A stretch of 64,000 bases of DNA from Strongyloides papillosus (GCA_005656395.1 SRSI01000003.1:62001-126000), one strand, 5' to 3'; shown: positions 10,024 through 21,825, numbered from the stretch's first letter. Notes: generated by a model not told the origin, from the sequence alone. A program made the numbers and translations.

Positions 10024-11529
10024 TAACCCGGTTAATAGCCGTACGCGATATACAACTTGTATACAGGTAATATACAGATTTGTTACAAGCAGTACCTGTA
10101 CAGCGTACAGAAAGCTAATAAGCTGTACATTAGCTGTACGTAAGGTGTACCTTACCTGTACGTTAGCTGTATACAGCTAAGAAAAAACACATTTAATAAT
10201 TGCAAATTTTTATATTTTTTTACACAAAATACACATATAAATATAGAAAAATTTTATTGCGAATTAAAAATACATTAAAAATTAAACAAAATTAATTTTA
10301 TTGTAGTAAAAACTCACAGTTGTTAGATTACTGCTTCCATATCTAAAAAAATAAAGAATGTATTATACTAAAAGAACAAACCAAACTTACAATTTGCTTT
10401 CCTTCCGACGATATTTTTGTACTGTGAAATGATTGGACCTAAAAGCAAAATATTTAACTAATGAAGAAAATAATGCAACTTATCTTTTAAATGTCCAGCC
10501 AACTATCAAAAAGGTGCATATGATATCTGTAAATATAAAAGTATTAAATATTTGAATAAAAAATACTTACAAAGTCATTACTTTAAACCTTTTCTTCCTG
10601 TTCTGATGAAGAATATTTTATCTAAAAGCAAACTAATTAAATCATGAAATAAATAATCCAAACATATCTGCTAACAACTGTAGTCAAGCTCCAAGGTAGT
10701 GGAGAAAATAATATCTATAAAAATAACATTAATAAATGAGTAATAAATGTTAAATAAAAAAATTACCGATATACAGGTATAAAAATACATGTGACAAAAT
10801 GTGCACATTTCGGTAAAATGCTAGTGTAAAAGTGTGCTTTATCCAACACAATAATACAAGAGCGAAGCCAAAATACTTCTTGATAGACAGGTGTGTCTTG
10901 ACCTTTCCCGGCTTAATGTATATCAAAAGGTATCGTGTATAGTTTGAACGATCAAATGCGATAATTACACTTCAAAATATAATTGTTAATGCAGCAAAAG
11001 AATAATAAATAGCAAAGAAGATAAATGCTTTGAACAGTTAAGAAATTGGTTACTGTTAGTAGATTATTATTTAAAAAATTCAATAATCTAAATCTGACAG
11101 TAGTATAAAAATTTAGTAAATGTTGTTGTTGATTTTTGTTTTTTAAAAATTTTATATCATTAATAACTGCTTTAAAAGTTTTATTTAGGTTATAAATGTC
11201 AATACCATAATAGCTATTAAGAGTAAAAATTGTATCTATTTTAAGACATTTATTTTATTCAATCAAATTCACAAACAAATAATGTTTCTTGAACACTTCA
11301 TTCCTTTATACATAGCTAAAATATGTTTTTATAACAAAATTTATATGATTTGCTTGGTTTTTTCTTATCTGTACCTTAGCCGTATGAATTCTGTATACAG
11401 CATACAGAATATACAGATACTTATGCAAGTAAACATATTTCCAAAGTCGTTGTATACTTATCCGTACAGCTAAGATACAGCTAACGTACACCTAATTCCT
11501 GTACCTTAGCTGTGACGTTAAACCGGGAA
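10024..11529. mobile_element. Candidate TIR DNA transposon with subterminal repeats
   Basis: Left end has TAACCCGGTTAA (about 10025-10037) and right end has TTAAACCGGG (about 11519-11528), a short imperfect terminal inverted repeat. About 160 bp at each end is packed with short motifs such as TTAGCTGTAC, GGTACAG, TGTACGTTAG and the palindrome CTGTATACAG, in both orientations. The interior is AT-rich and holds a decayed minus-strand gene. The ends suggest a cut-and-paste DNA element; superfamily and target duplication could not be fixed. Confidence 0.5.
10343..10957 (-). pseudogene. Decayed multi-exon gene inside the TIR element
   Basis: On the minus strand five introns of 41-57 bp with GT...AG borders can be placed at 10343-10390, 10439-10479, 10527-10570, 10622-10678 and 10715-10766. 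They leave exons of 36-51 bp. The first exon (about 10957-10767) contains coding-like text such as AFDRSNYTRYL and, in a second frame, PVYQEVFWLRS, as if a frameshift separates them. The spliced reading frame stops in the third exon. Likely the wreck of an element-borne protein. Product not identified. Confidence 0.35.
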
Positions 11530-11739
11530 TGTTTTTAAAAAAACATTATTCCAATGATAAAAAGTTGTTGAAAAGTGTTTACTTTTTTAATGATAAATAA
11601 CATTTTAATAAATAACAATAATGATAAACAAATAACATATTCATAATCAGCGTAAAATTTTGAATCTATTGATATATAAATTTGTTAAAAATTCAAAAAA
11701 ATTTTTTTTTGTTGATAATCAATTAACCTATGTCTTTCT

Positions 11740-12016
11740 TAAAAACTAAAATTTCAAGAATCTGTTCCATGCGTTTGTAGAACAAATTCGTGGCTACAAA
11801 ATGAGATATCAACCATTTCTGTAACTTATATACACACTTCAATAAATATTATTAAATTATTTTAGTCAACTTCAATAAAATATGAAAAAAATTATTAAAA
11901 ATATTAATTTTTAGACAATAAAACAAAATTTAAAAAATCTGTCCCATGCGTTTGTAGAACAAACTCTTGGCTACAAAACGAGACTATAACCATCTCTATA
12001 TCTTAAGTACAAGCTC
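11740..12016. repeat. 176-bp tandem repeat, left part of array
   Basis: Two copies of a unit marked by CTGTCCCATGCGTTTGTAG (core at 11762, with one change, and 11938) followed by a GGCTACAAAA block. The spacing is 176 bp. The array is interrupted by the LTR element and continues at 18453. Confidence 0.85.
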
Positions 12017-12241
12017 TGTTAACTCTTGTACTTAATTGATATGAGTTAGGGGTTTACATCATAGTGAAAGATAATAATTAAACTTTTATTAGCAAAACAA
12101 TTATTAACCAAAAATATTAATACAAATAAAACATTATTTACTAATTTAACCTAACATGACTGAACTGAACTGAACTGATGTGGTATATTTCTTTTTCCTT
12201 TTATAGTTATTACATAACCTCGCTTGAGGGCGTGGTTAACA
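12017..12241 (-). repeat. LTR (3' LTR of the minus-strand element)
   Basis: 225 bp matching 18228-18452. It contains a short CTGAA/CTGAACTGAACTG microrepeat. On the minus strand it begins TGTTAACCACGCCC and is preceded by a purine-rich tract. Confidence 0.93.
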
Positions 12242-12344
12242 CCTCCACCCCCAAATCATGCTGTCCCAGCATTTATCTTCTCTCTATTACCTATTTTAAA
12301 ATCGACCGATAACCGCTATTCCTTCAAGATTTCTTATCAATTGA

Positions 12345-12746
12345 TCAAATCCCATTTTGTATGGTAGCTCTAGCAGTTATTTCCTTAATTACATCTGCCA
12401 TTTTTGGTAGATGAGGTGTCTTAGTTTTCGTTATTATTATGCTGGCAACTAATCCCCATGCCATTCGATCATTTTCTGGTTGAAGATTAATTGTGGAGAT
12501 AATCTTGTGGTTGAATTCTAGTTTATCTGTATCTTCCTTGACTTCAATATTTGTAAATGCCAGACATCTCACATTGTTATTGTAAATAAAACCTCTTTTA
12601 GTGTTATCACACGGACATGGCCCATATTCTGCCTTCCTTGCCGGAAGCATTATCAATGTACCTCTCGTAGTTATTAATCTGTCTTCATATCGAATCATGG
12701 GCAAATAGCTTATCTTGCTGCAATCGGTTGAATTTGTATCTTCCAT
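12345..12746 (-). CDS. Unknown ORF between pol and 3' LTR
   Basis: 133 residues starting with ATG at 12746. It sits where env-like or accessory ORFs sit in some gypsy elements, but it is short, has no signal peptide or membrane span and resembles nothing I recognise. It has a CPCDN cysteine pair and a charged C-terminus. It could be an accessory ORF or a remnant. Confidence 0.45.
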   Translation of the reverse strand: MEDTNSTDCSKISYLPMIRYEDRLITTRGTLIMLPARKAEYGPCPCDNTKRGFIYNNNVRCLAFTNIEVKEDTDKLEFNHKIISTINLQPENDRMAWGLVASIIITKTKTPHLPKMADVIKEITARATIQNGI

Positions 12747-13199
12747 ATAATCTCCAACAAACTTTGGTTGAAACCACCTTTTCTGATTAGTAATGGATTA
12801 GTTCTCTATTATCGTTGTTGGTGAGAGTGTCTACTATCTATTAGTATTTCTTTTTGGTATTGGTTATATATTTCATGTGAATTTAGCATTTGAAAGGGTT
12901 TTCTCTTTTCTCATAGTAGGTATAATAATGATTATAGTAAAATAATATAATTTGGGTATATAAGGGATAATTTACATAACTAAGAACATAAAATTGGAGT
13001 TACTTTTTAGTTCTCCATGGAAATTGAGAATATTTAAGAATTCAATAAGTGGTTTTTACATAAAGGGTAGTTGATTAAATGTAAATATATAAGTATGGTA
13101 ATAGCAAATGCTAATATAAATGATAACAGAGGATTTTACATAAAAGGGGACTTAATATAAATTGAATAATATTCTGTTATCACTATTTTTACATAAAAC

Positions 13200-16100
13200 T
13201 TATCTGGATCCTTTATCCAGTTTCAATTGCATAATGTGTGCCATTACTAGTTTCTTTTCGTTGGCTCTTCCATATCTTGAAATAGACTGAAGTTGACAAT
13301 TTCCTGTTTCTTCGTCAATATGTATTAATTTGTATGGTCCTTTGTATCTTGTTTCCAGTTTTCTTGTGTTTCCGACTCTGTCTAGTAATTTCTTGTATAC
13401 TTGATCTCCTATTTTGAATCCATGATCTTTGTTTATTGTTTTGGATTTAGACATTATCAATTTCCTCACCCTCCCCAAAATTTCATCGTACTCCTGTCGA
13501 TGCTCCATAAAATCAAGATAATGGGGTAGGTGGAAAGAATTTTCTGGAAAACTGTGGTACTTGTTGAAGATAATTGTGACTGGTGCTGTTTTGGTCGTAC
13601 TGTGATCTTGATTATTGTAGGCTCCAGCTACAAGTGGTAAAACAACGTCCCAATTACGTGAAGCTCCATAGCATGCAATAGTTTCATTAATTACTCTGTT
13701 GAAACGTTCCACTTCACCATTTGAAGTATGATTGTAAGGTGTAGAGAATCGTATTTTAACCTGCCATTCTTCCATAGCTAGTTGAATAAGATTTGAATTA
13801 AAATACTGAGCGTTATCACAGCGTATAATCTCAGGTACACCAAATATAGGAAATACTTGTATAATTAATTTCTCTACGATCTCTTCTCCTGTTGCTTTAC
13901 GTAGTGGTATAGTTAATACATATTTAGATAAATCGTCTTGAAGTACCATTAAATAATTGTGATGTCTATCTGTTTCTGGAAGTGGGCCTCTTAAGTCCAT
14001 GTTGATATTTCTAAATGGCTTCCCAGGTGGAGACCATTTTCCTTGCCATCCTGGATATGTTGTACCAGGTTGAAACTTCGTCTTCTTGCACATTTCGCAA
14101 TTGAAATTAACTCCTTTTTGTAATTCGGGCCACCAAAAGTATTTTTGTAGACTTTTAGTTGTCCTTTCCTTACCAAAGTGTCCTCCAAGCATAGGATGTT
14201 CGTGCCAATCTTTGATTAATTGCTCTCTGAAAGCTTCAGGTACGAATACCCTTTTGCCTCTTGATGTTTCGGCAATAGCTAAATTTCTTACTTGTTCAAC
14301 TTTATTTCCCAATTCTTGAAATAATTGTTTTCTTTCACGATTATTTGTAGTCCATTTATCCATCTGGCATGGGTTTCTGAATTTAATAATCGTAGAGAGA
14401 ATATCCGAGCTTTCATTTTTAATTCTTAATGCCAATGTAGTGTTTCTAGATAATAGGTCTGCTAAAACATTAGCCTTTCCCTCTTTATAGTAAATATTTA
14501 GTGAATACGACAATAATGCTAATTGGTACCTTCTCAACTTGGTCTGGTTTTCTTTTGCTCTTTGAATTGCTACTACTGCTCGTTGATCAGTGTAAATGTC
14601 AGTTGTTTTTCCCCATATATAGTAGTGAAACTTTCTAACTGCGAATACAACTGCCAATGCTTCTTTTTCAGTGATTTGCCAACGTTTCTCAATATCTCTC
14701 AGTGTTCTTGAAGCATAACTGACAACTCTTAACTGATTATCCTCATCTTCTTGTAGCAATACAGCTCCAATGGCGTATTCCGATGCGTCTGTGTGAATCA
14801 CGAACTTCTTATTCATATCAGGTTTCTTCATTATTGGTGCATTGGTTAATTCTTTCTTCAATAGTTCAAAAGCATCATCCTGCTCCTTTCCCCATTGAAA
14901 TTCAACTTTCTCGCTAAGAAGTCTTGTCAAGGGCTCGGCTTTCTTTGCATAATTATGCACAAATCTTCTAAGATAACCGGTAGCTCCTAGTAAACCACGT
15001 AGAGATTTCCTATCCCATGGTATCCGCATCGTTTTAATTGCTTTCACTTTATCTTCATCAACAGCAATTCCTTCTTTATTTACTATAAAGCCTAGAAACT
15101 TTACTTCTTCATTCATGAATACTGATTTCGCAAGTTTGGCTTTCAATCCTGCTTTTTGTAGTCGTCTAAATACATCTTCGATGAGTTTCTTATGTTCATT
15201 TAAACCATTTGAATATACAATTATGTCATCCAGGTAGACCAAGACATTTCCTCTTAAACCTCCAAATGTTTCTTCCATTACCCTCTGGAAAGCAGTAGGG
15301 CTGCTGGTAAGTCCCATTGGGGCCACTGTGTATTCATATAGTCCTTTCGGCGTTATGAATGCTGTCAATGCACGGCTAGCTTTGTCAAGAGGTATCTGGA
15401 AAAACCCAGATGCCAAATCAATTGTAGTATAATAAGCACAACCGGCCACTTTCTCAAGTACATCTTCAATTAAAGGTAAAACACTGGTCTCTGGTTCCAT
15501 TAATACATTCAATCCTCTGTAATCCACAACTTTCCTCATGGAGCCATCTTTCTTGGGTACCATTATGACTGGGAATGCCCAGGCAGATCGGCTTTTAGTG
15601 ATTTGCTTGTTCTTTTCCAAGTCATTTAGAATCTTAATCATAGCTTCTTCTTCCTTAGGTCTATATTTACGTAATCTAGTCCTAACAGGTTTAGCTCCAT
15701 CAACTAGTCGAATACGATGTTCAATGTGTCCATTATAGCGTCCAGGATCATGTTCATACTCGTAGAAAACTTCCTTCCATTTGATAATCAGATCCTTGAC
15801 ATCTTGTGGTCCATTAACAAGCTTCAACAGCTCTTGATTACTGAGAGGTTTTGATCTCCTTGGTTCTGGCAATTCAGCCTCCCAATTTGCTTCTTCACTG
15901 ATGTATTCATCTTCAGCTTTAATGATCTCGTCTGGTTGAATTTTAACGGCTACACAAACTGGTGTGTCCTTTGGTATTTTAACAGGATTTGGTGTTAAGT
16001 TGGTGACGGCGAAAACTGTTTTTCCATTTCTCAGTCTTCCTACCCCCTTATGACTTAATAGTCCAATGGGTAGATTGGCCTTCTTATTAAGCTTCATCTT

Positions 16101-16853
16101 TACTAATCCATCACAAGGCGACTCTTTTCCATAGACTGGGAAAAGGTGATTTCTTCCAGGCTGAATAAGTAAAGCTTGTTGATTTCTCAAGAAGACTGGA
16201 TCGCCTTCATTATGAAACAAGGCAATGAAAGTATGCTTTCCTAGGATTATTCTGTTATTCTTGTAATCGTGACAATACCTTCCGAATTGACTTAGGAAAG
16301 TACGTCCTAATATGATTGGATAGATTAATTCTTCTGATATATACAAATTCTCGTTAACGACAATATCCTTTACTTGTATACTCTCCTTATATGTTCCTTT
16401 AAGTTCTATTGTTTCATGAGTATTCTCTAGCGAAATGTAGGTATTAGTCAAAGTTGGTTCTCCTAATTCTTTCCATAACTTATTATTCATTAATGAAACA
16501 GAACTTCCATCATCTACATATGCCAATATGTCTTTATTTCTAATCTTGATACTTATCACTGGCATCTTACTTTCAGGAGAGATCATATCATTGATCCATA
16601 ATACTGCATACCTATTCTTCAAAGCTTCTTTCATTTCATTATCAGTTCTGTCCATTTGTGCCTTTAATGCAACTGTTTCAATCTCCTTTGTTAATACATC
16701 GTCTTTCTGAACCGATTTCAACAAATTCTTATTTCTTTCTCTTATGATTTCTCTTAATCTTTGCACCTCACTAGGGTAATAGTGTGGTGGGGGTTCATCT
16801 CCAAATTCATTCATTTCAATCCCATTATAAGCTTCCATCTTCTTTGAGTTCAT
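13200..16853 (-). CDS. Ty3/gypsy Pol polyprotein
   Basis: 1217 residues, open. The N-terminal 90 residues are helical and charged. The retropepsin region (about 95-195) carries [10 protein letters not shown], so the usual D-T/S-G is D-D-G (114-116). RT is at about 390-560, with [10 protein letters not shown] and the catalytic YLDD (540-543). RNase H is at about 680-805, with HTDAS and LADLLSR. Integrase follows at about 875-1150: the zinc part has H886, H892, C919 and C922, and the DDE residues are D953, D1013 (CDN) and E1049 (GEVER). All core catalytic residues but the odd protease triad are present. Confidence 0.93.
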   Translation of the reverse strand: MNSKKMEAYNGIEMNEFGDEPPPHYYPSEVQRLREIIRERNKNLLKSVQKDDVLTKEIETVALKAQMDRTDNEMKEALKNRYAVLWINDMISPESKMPVISIKIRNKDILAYVDDGSSVSLMNNKLWKELGEPTLTNTYISLENTHETIELKGTYKESIQVKDIVVNENLYISEELIYPIILGRTFLSQFGRYCHDYKNNRIILGKHTFIALFHNEGDPVFLRNQQALLIQPGRNHLFPVYGKESPCDGLVKMKLNKKANLPIGLLSHKGVGRLRNGKTVFAVTNLTPNPVKIPKDTPVCVAVKIQPDEIIKAEDEYISEEANWEAELPEPRRSKPLSNQELLKLVNGPQDVKDLIIKWKEVFYEYEHDPGRYNGHIEHRIRLVDGAKPVRTRLRKYRPKEEEAMIKILNDLEKNKQITKSRSAWAFPVIMVPKKDGSMRKVVDYRGLNVLMEPETSVLPLIEDVLEKVAGCAYYTTIDLASGFFQIPLDKASRALTAFITPKGLYEYTVAPMGLTSSPTAFQRVMEETFGGLRGNVLVYLDDIIVYSNGLNEHKKLIEDVFRRLQKAGLKAKLAKSVFMNEEVKFLGFIVNKEGIAVDEDKVKAIKTMRIPWDRKSLRGLLGATGYLRRFVHNYAKKAEPLTRLLSEKVEFQWGKEQDDAFELLKKELTNAPIMKKPDMNKKFVIHTDASEYAIGAVLLQEDEDNQLRVVSYASRTLRDIEKRWQITEKEALAVVFAVRKFHYYIWGKTTDIYTDQRAVVAIQRAKENQTKLRRYQLALLSYSLNIYYKEGKANVLADLLSRNTTLALRIKNESSDILSTIIKFRNPCQMDKWTTNNRERKQLFQELGNKVEQVRNLAIAETSRGKRVFVPEAFREQLIKDWHEHPMLGGHFGKERTTKSLQKYFWWPELQKGVNFNCEMCKKTKFQPGTTYPGWQGKWSPPGKPFRNINMDLRGPLPETDRHHNYLMVLQDDLSKYVLTIPLRKATGEEIVEKLIIQVFPIFGVPEIIRCDNAQYFNSNLIQLAMEEWQVKIRFSTPYNHTSNGEVERFNRVINETIACYGASRNWDVVLPLVAGAYNNQDHSTTKTAPVTIIFNKYHSFPENSFHLPHYLDFMEHRQEYDEILGRVRKLIMSKSKTINKDHGFKIGDQVYKKLLDRVGNTRKLETRYKGPYKLIHIDEETGNCQLQSISRYGRANEKKLVMAHIMQLKLDKGSR

Positions 16854-18227
16854 GTTTTTGGTTATTAGTAATTTCTTCCTGGTTTTCAGGTTAGAAAATA
16901 ATAAATGGTGACTATTCAGGGTATTTTCTCAGTATATATACTATTAGTTAATTAGTTATTCAATTGCTTCACTTACTACATTACTGGTTTCTTTCTTTTC
17001 ATTGCATTTTAATATCTTCTATTATTCCATATTAGCTACTTATGTAATAAATAGAAATCATTATGCAAAGAAATCACTCATGCAGTAAGTATTGCGCAGT
17101 CCCCCTTTTTATCAGGTATTTTAGAATTTCCGTAAAGCATACTCCATTTATTATTAATGTCTAGTCTGCATTAGTATAATTATCAAAAATTGTTTTGCAC
17201 TACTTCAAGGTCTTTCACTCGTATTCAAATTGAATTTTTAATTTCGCTAAATTTCGGAGGTCTATTATTAAAAATTCCTTCTTCTATTGCCCTTTTATTT
17301 ACTTTAATTTTCACTTTTTCTTTACATGCTTTTACTATGATTGCCTTGGGCTTTTAATGCATTCTTTTACGTTTTATGTGCTTTCTATTATGCACTTTAG
17401 ATGGTAATTGTTTATTCCGGTTTCTTTATTTTGGTAACTACTTCATACTTTTTCTATTTTGCAATGCAAATTATTTCCACTTTACCATCTCCTTTTGAAT
17501 ACGAATTTTTCTTTTGTGAGTTACCATATCTCTCTCATCCTTCTTGGATACGATTTTCTGTTGCAAGTGTGTCGTTCTGTCTTCAGCTACGAGGGCCCGT
17601 GTAGCTTCAGATCTTCCAGCCAAACTGGAAGAGTGATGTTTCCAGCCGGTTTTCTCCGGCCTCTGGGTCTCCCAATATTGCTCATATGAAGGTAGAAGCA
17701 ATCCTTGAGGTACTATTTAGTGAATGCATTTCCATTAACCCAGGTTTCCTGCCTAATGTCCTCCTTTATCATTTTCAGGGATTCCCGCTGATATCCGTTA
17801 TTTAACCAGAGTGACACCAATGGCATTGTCACTCCATCCGCTGGAATCTAACATCCTAGCGATCAGCCTTTGGATCGGGTCTTTACTACCCCGTATCCTA
17901 TTATAATGGTACCATCTCCATAGCTATTTATAGCTCTTCCTACCTCTTGATTAGGCTCAAGCAGAGTAGGGCATTACATCCACACTGACGCACACTCCGC
18001 TGAATCCCCATTTTAGTATAATATTGAAAATCGTCATCTTGAAGAGTCTTTCACTTTCTTGGATCCTATTTTTTTTTTTTCATTTTACTATTATCCTTCA
18101 TTAACCATTGTTTTCTACTTGGATCTATTTAAATAATTTTTGAATTGTTTCCATTGTGTAGCGATTGTGAAACCCTTATTCTTTGTCTTGTAGATTTTAT
18201 TCATTTCCACAAATCTCGGTGGAACCT
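16854..18227 (-). pseudogene. Leader and decayed gag region of the LTR element
   Basis: This 1.37-kb stretch lies between the 5' LTR and pol on the minus strand and is less AT-rich than the flanks. It has short protein-like frames interrupted by stops, for example one reading ...LWLNNGYQRESLK..., but no gag ORF. The sequence next to the LTR (AGGTTCCACCGAG on the minus strand) is not a canonical TGG-starting primer binding site. Either gag is decayed or the element relies on Gag supplied in trans. Confidence 0.5.
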
Positions 18228-18452
18228 TGTTAACTCTTGTACTTAATTGATATGAGTTAGGGGTTTACATCATAGTGAAAGATAATAATTAAACTTTTAT
18301 TAGCAAAACAATTATTAACCAAAAATATTAATACAAATAAAACATTATTTACTAATTTAACCTAACATGACTGAACTGAACTGAACTGATGTGGTATATT
18401 TCTTTTTCCTTTTATAGTTATTACATAACCTCGCTTGAGGGCGTGGTTAACA
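18228..18452 (-). repeat. LTR (5' LTR of the minus-strand element)
   Basis: 225 bp, same as 12017-12241 by eye; followed by the GCTC target duplication. Confidence 0.93.
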
Positions 18453-19172
18453 GCTCCAATAAATATTTCTAAAGATTTTCATTCAGGTATGGAAAAATTT
18501 TTTGAAAATTATTTTAAAATTTTTAAATTTATATAAATCCACAATAAAACAAAATTTAAAAAATCTGTCCCATGCGTTTGTAGAACAAACTGTTGGCTAC
18601 AAAATGAGACTACAGTCATATCTTTATCTTAAGCACAGGCTTCAATAAATATTCCTAAAGATTTTCATTCAAATATAGAAAATTTTTAGAAATTTATTTT
18701 AATTTTGAATAATTTCCTTAAAAAATAATATTTTGAAAATCTGTCCCATGCGTTTGTAGACCAAACCCTTGGCTACAAAATGACACCCTAACCATTTCTG
18801 TAGCTCAAGTACAGGCTTCAATAAATATTCCTAAAGATTTTTATTCAAGTATAGAAAATTTTTAAAAATTTATTTTAATTTTGAATAATTTCCTTAAAAA
18901 GTAATATTTTGAAAATCTGTCCCATGCGTTTGTAGAACAAACCCTTGGCTACAAAATGACACCCTAACCATTTCTGTAGCTCAAGCACAGGCTTCAATAA
19001 ATATTCCTAAAGATTTTTATTCAAGTATAGGAAATTTTTAAAAATTTATTTTAATTTTGAATAATTTCACTAAAAAGTAATATTTCAAAAATCTGTCCCA
19101 TGCGTTTGTAGAACAAACCCTTGGCTACAAAATGACACCCTAACCATTTCTGTAACTCAAGCACAGGCTTCA
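18453..19172. repeat. 176-bp tandem repeat, right part of array
   Basis: Four copies with cores at 18564, 18741, 18917 and 19093 (spacings 177, 176, 176). Each core, CTGTCCCATGCGTTTGTAG, is followed by GGCTACAAAATGA and a CTTCAATAAATATT block. Copies 2-4 are more alike than the others. Confidence 0.9.
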
Positions 19173-19871
19173 AAAAAAATTATAATTTAACCACAATCAA
19201 GTTTAGTTTAATAGAAATATCATTTCATGTTTAAATGCTTTTTTTTCAATTTTATTTCTGTAATAATCTTCTTCATTGTTTATTTTCTATTAAAAAGTTG
19301 TAATTAACTCATATTTTTTTGTATATTTGTATAAATACTGTAATAGTAAACAAATAAATAACTAACGTAAAGATTACTTGGAATTTTGTCACTGTAACTT
19401 TTATCCTAAGAAGAAAATTTTGTTTACTTCATTTTTTAGGTGTTTACAAACAACTTTTTTAAAATATAATTTTAAAAATAGATTCCCCATGTTAAATTAC
19501 ATATACTTGTAAATTTTTAAGGCATAATAATCATTTTAAAATTTCTACAAATTTAGATGGCAGGTTGCTATTTATAGCCTTTTTATTACTTTCTAAATTC
19601 ATAATGTGGATTTACAACTTATTTTCACATTTTATCTTGCTTATCTACATTCCAGACACCATGTATCTACGTGAATTTCTAGAGTGCTAAGAACTGCCTA
19701 ACTTGTCGTCGGCAGATTTCGCAAACTTCTATTTACATCACCAATTAAATTACAAACATACTCTTATACAGAATTCGCCTAACTTTTGTTTACATTATGG
19801 TACGACGTCTCTCAATAATTGGTCATATGTTATCACTACAAACATTTTTTTCAACTACATTCAAGTAAATT
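19173..19871. other. Upstream region of the MEA1-like gene
   Basis: About 700 bp of AT-rich DNA. A splice acceptor-like CATTCAAG ends at 19865, six bases before the MEA1 start. Otherwise nothing supported. Confidence 0.5.
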
Positions 19872-20559
19872 ATGCCACCAGATAATAAAAACAAAGATAA
19901 TCTAAAGAATCCACCAGGTGGGAAATCCATCGAAAACGTAGAAGGTAAATAAATTATTAATTACTCTACTATTTTATCAGATCAAGTTTCTGATTCAGAT
20001 GGATGGGTACCGGCTGATTTTGAGGTACAGTTAGTTGGACGCAGTTATCAGACGTATTCTGGAGATGATAATGTTCAGGAGGATGATGTCAATTTTTCGT
20101 ATAGCGATAACAGTTCGGAATGTAAGTTTTGGTATTCTTTATTTAGTAAATAATATTTCTCTAGCATCATGGCCTGATACGGATGATGAATATCAGGAAG
20201 AAATTGTAGAAGAGTATTTTGATGGTTATAAATCAATCCCATTGATAGTTGAGGAGTCAAAATCTGAGGATGCCAAAGAAGAGAGTCAAGGAAATGTAGA
20301 AAATATAACTGATTCTTCAGTAACTGGCATGACTATGAGTACACTTATTAATTCAGTAAAGAAAGAAACAGAAAATGTGCACCTAACGGCAAAAGACTTC
20401 GATTATACCCCTGTAGGGAAACGAGAACTAGTTCTTGACGAAGAAAAAATTTCAAAAATAAAAGATGTCATGAAGAAGATAAATATTACACCTCCACCAT
20501 GGGCAACGAAGATTGATGATAATAAACTTAGTGAAATAGTAAAAGAAATAATAAGATAA
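19872..20559 (+). CDS. MEA1: Male-enhanced antigen 1 (MEA1) homologue
   Basis: Three exons: 19872-19944, 19981-20121 and 20165-20559, with introns of 36 and 43 bp; the spliced frame gives 202 residues. The protein is acidic and low-complexity through the middle, with the conserved GYKSIPL stretch. The C-terminal block runs DEEKISKIKDVMKKI then PPWATKIDDNKLSEIV, which matches the MEA1 pattern of a helix, a PxWA turn and a final helix. MEA1 is a conserved small protein of poorly known function, linked in mammals to spermatogenesis. Assignment rests on the C-terminal block. Confidence 0.72.
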
Positions 20560-20976
20560 TTGTTTATTTTTTTCTACGGCATATTTTATTAACTTTATTT
20601 AAATTATGGTTTCTTATTTTATCTTTTTTAACGAAATTGTATATGTGTGTCAAATATAATTAAGGGAGTCTACAATTGTTGTGTAAATTTTTCAAAGATG
20701 ACGATAGAAATTTTATATTTTGTGATGTTTATATAACAATGTACCCTAATTTGAAGTTATCCTTCTTATTAGATCGTTAAAATGAGTATCCTTGACAGAT
20801 AAAGTACTGGCTATAAATGTAATCAGATACCCGAGATACGTTTTGAAAAACAATACATTTCGAAACGACACCAATTGGTAAATCGTATACAGCAATTTTA
20901 ATTCTCTCGAATAAGTATAAACTCTCCCTCTCTAGAGACAGCAAAATTTCTTAATATATTTTCTAGTTTCTAATCA
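20560..20976. other. Intergenic between MEA1 and TFIIF-beta
   Basis: 417 bp, AT-rich. It ends in TATTTTCTAG at 20966, an acceptor-like site 11 bases before the next ATG. No gene seen. Confidence 0.5.
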
Positions 20977-21825
20977 ATGTCTTCCTCAAAAAAAATCGAA
21001 AGCAATGTTGATGTAAATGATGCTCAAAGAAATGTATGGCTCGTAAAGGTACCAAGATACCTCTCCGATATTTGGAGACAAAACCATGGACAATTCGTAG
21101 GGGAACTCGATGTATGGACTGATTCTCAAGGTAGAACACAATGCCGGTTGACAAATCAAGCAAAATTCAAACAAGAAGATGCAAATTCTGAAAGCACTAA
21201 CACAAAAAATGATACTGCTTTCCAAGATCCTGATATAGTTCCTGTGAAAAAACCGAGGTACACAAGTTTATTCCAACCAAAAGATATTCCGGTTGAGCAT
21301 AAATTCGAGATTCGGTCTGTTAAAGACCAAACTATGTTTTTACTTAATGAAGATAAAGCGCATTTGGCGGAGAATAAAAATTTATACTCTGGAAAGTTAT
21401 CCATTCAAGGTAAAATCGCTAAAAGAGCTGAGATTCAACCTCCCCCTAATAAGGTGTACATGAAAATGAAGATCAACCAAATAAAAGAAACCGCAGTCCC
21501 CAAAAGAACGGCAATCTTACTAAATGATGATTACAAAGAAAAATTAAAACCACTGTCCAAACATGAATTCATCCTCAATCGCGAAAAGAACAAAAAAGAA
21601 AAAGGTAAAGCTTACCGAATGGAGAAAGAAACTTTGCAAACAGAGATTTTCAAATGTTTCGAGTTACATCAGTATTATTATCTTAAAGATCTCGCTAAAA
21701 AACTGGACCAACCACAAAGTTATGTTCAAGAGGTTCTTAATGAAATTGCTGAACACGTTTCACAACCACCACACAAGGGAATGTGGCAACTGAAATCTGA
21801 GTATAGAAGTTATGGAGATGAGTAA
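20977..21825 (+). CDS. GTF2F2: General transcription factor IIF subunit 2 (RAP30/TFIIF-beta)
   Basis: 282 residues in one exon. The N-terminal dimerisation domain begins with the family motif VWLVKVPRYLSDIW (about 20-33). The C-terminal winged helix is at about 215-280, with FELHQYYYLKDLAKKL, YVQEVLNEI and a KGMWQLKSEYR ending, as in RAP30. TFIIF joins RNA polymerase II in the nucleus and aids initiation and early elongation. An acceptor-like site lies just before the ATG, and the next gene starts 150 bp downstream on the same strand, which fits a trans-spliced polycistron. Confidence 0.93.
   Translation: MSSSKKIESNVDVNDAQRNVWLVKVPRYLSDIWRQNHGQFVGELDVWTDSQGRTQCRLTNQAKFKQEDANSESTNTKNDTAFQDPDIVPVKKPRYTSLFQPKDIPVEHKFEIRSVKDQTMFLLNEDKAHLAENKNLYSGKLSIQGKIAKRAEIQPPPNKVYMKMKINQIKETAVPKRTAILLNDDYKEKLKPLSKHEFILNREKNKKEKGKAYRMEKETLQTEIFKCFELHQYYYLKDLAKKLDQPQSYVQEVLNEIAEHVSQPPHKGMWQLKSEYRSYGDE

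Larger units (their letters stand above)
12017..18452 (-). mobile_element. Ty3/gypsy LTR retrotransposon inserted in the 176-bp array
   Basis: 6436 bp between LTRs of 225 bp (12017-12241 and 18228-18452) that look identical by eye, with TG...CA ends and a GCTC target duplication (12013-12016 and 18453-18456). It is read on the minus strand: 5' LTR at right, pol 16853-13200, polypurine tract at about 12242-12254. The order protease, RT, RNase H, integrase places it in Ty3/gypsy. The gag region has no long ORF. LTR identity implies a recent insertion. Confidence 0.93.

Noticed and set aside
17459..17701. 76-codon frames on both strands in the LTR element leader
   Set aside because: Short, overlapping and not Gag-like; better explained as decayed gag or leader.
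21563..21793. 76-codon frame within TFIIF-beta
   Set aside because: Shadow of the conserved winged-helix region in another frame.
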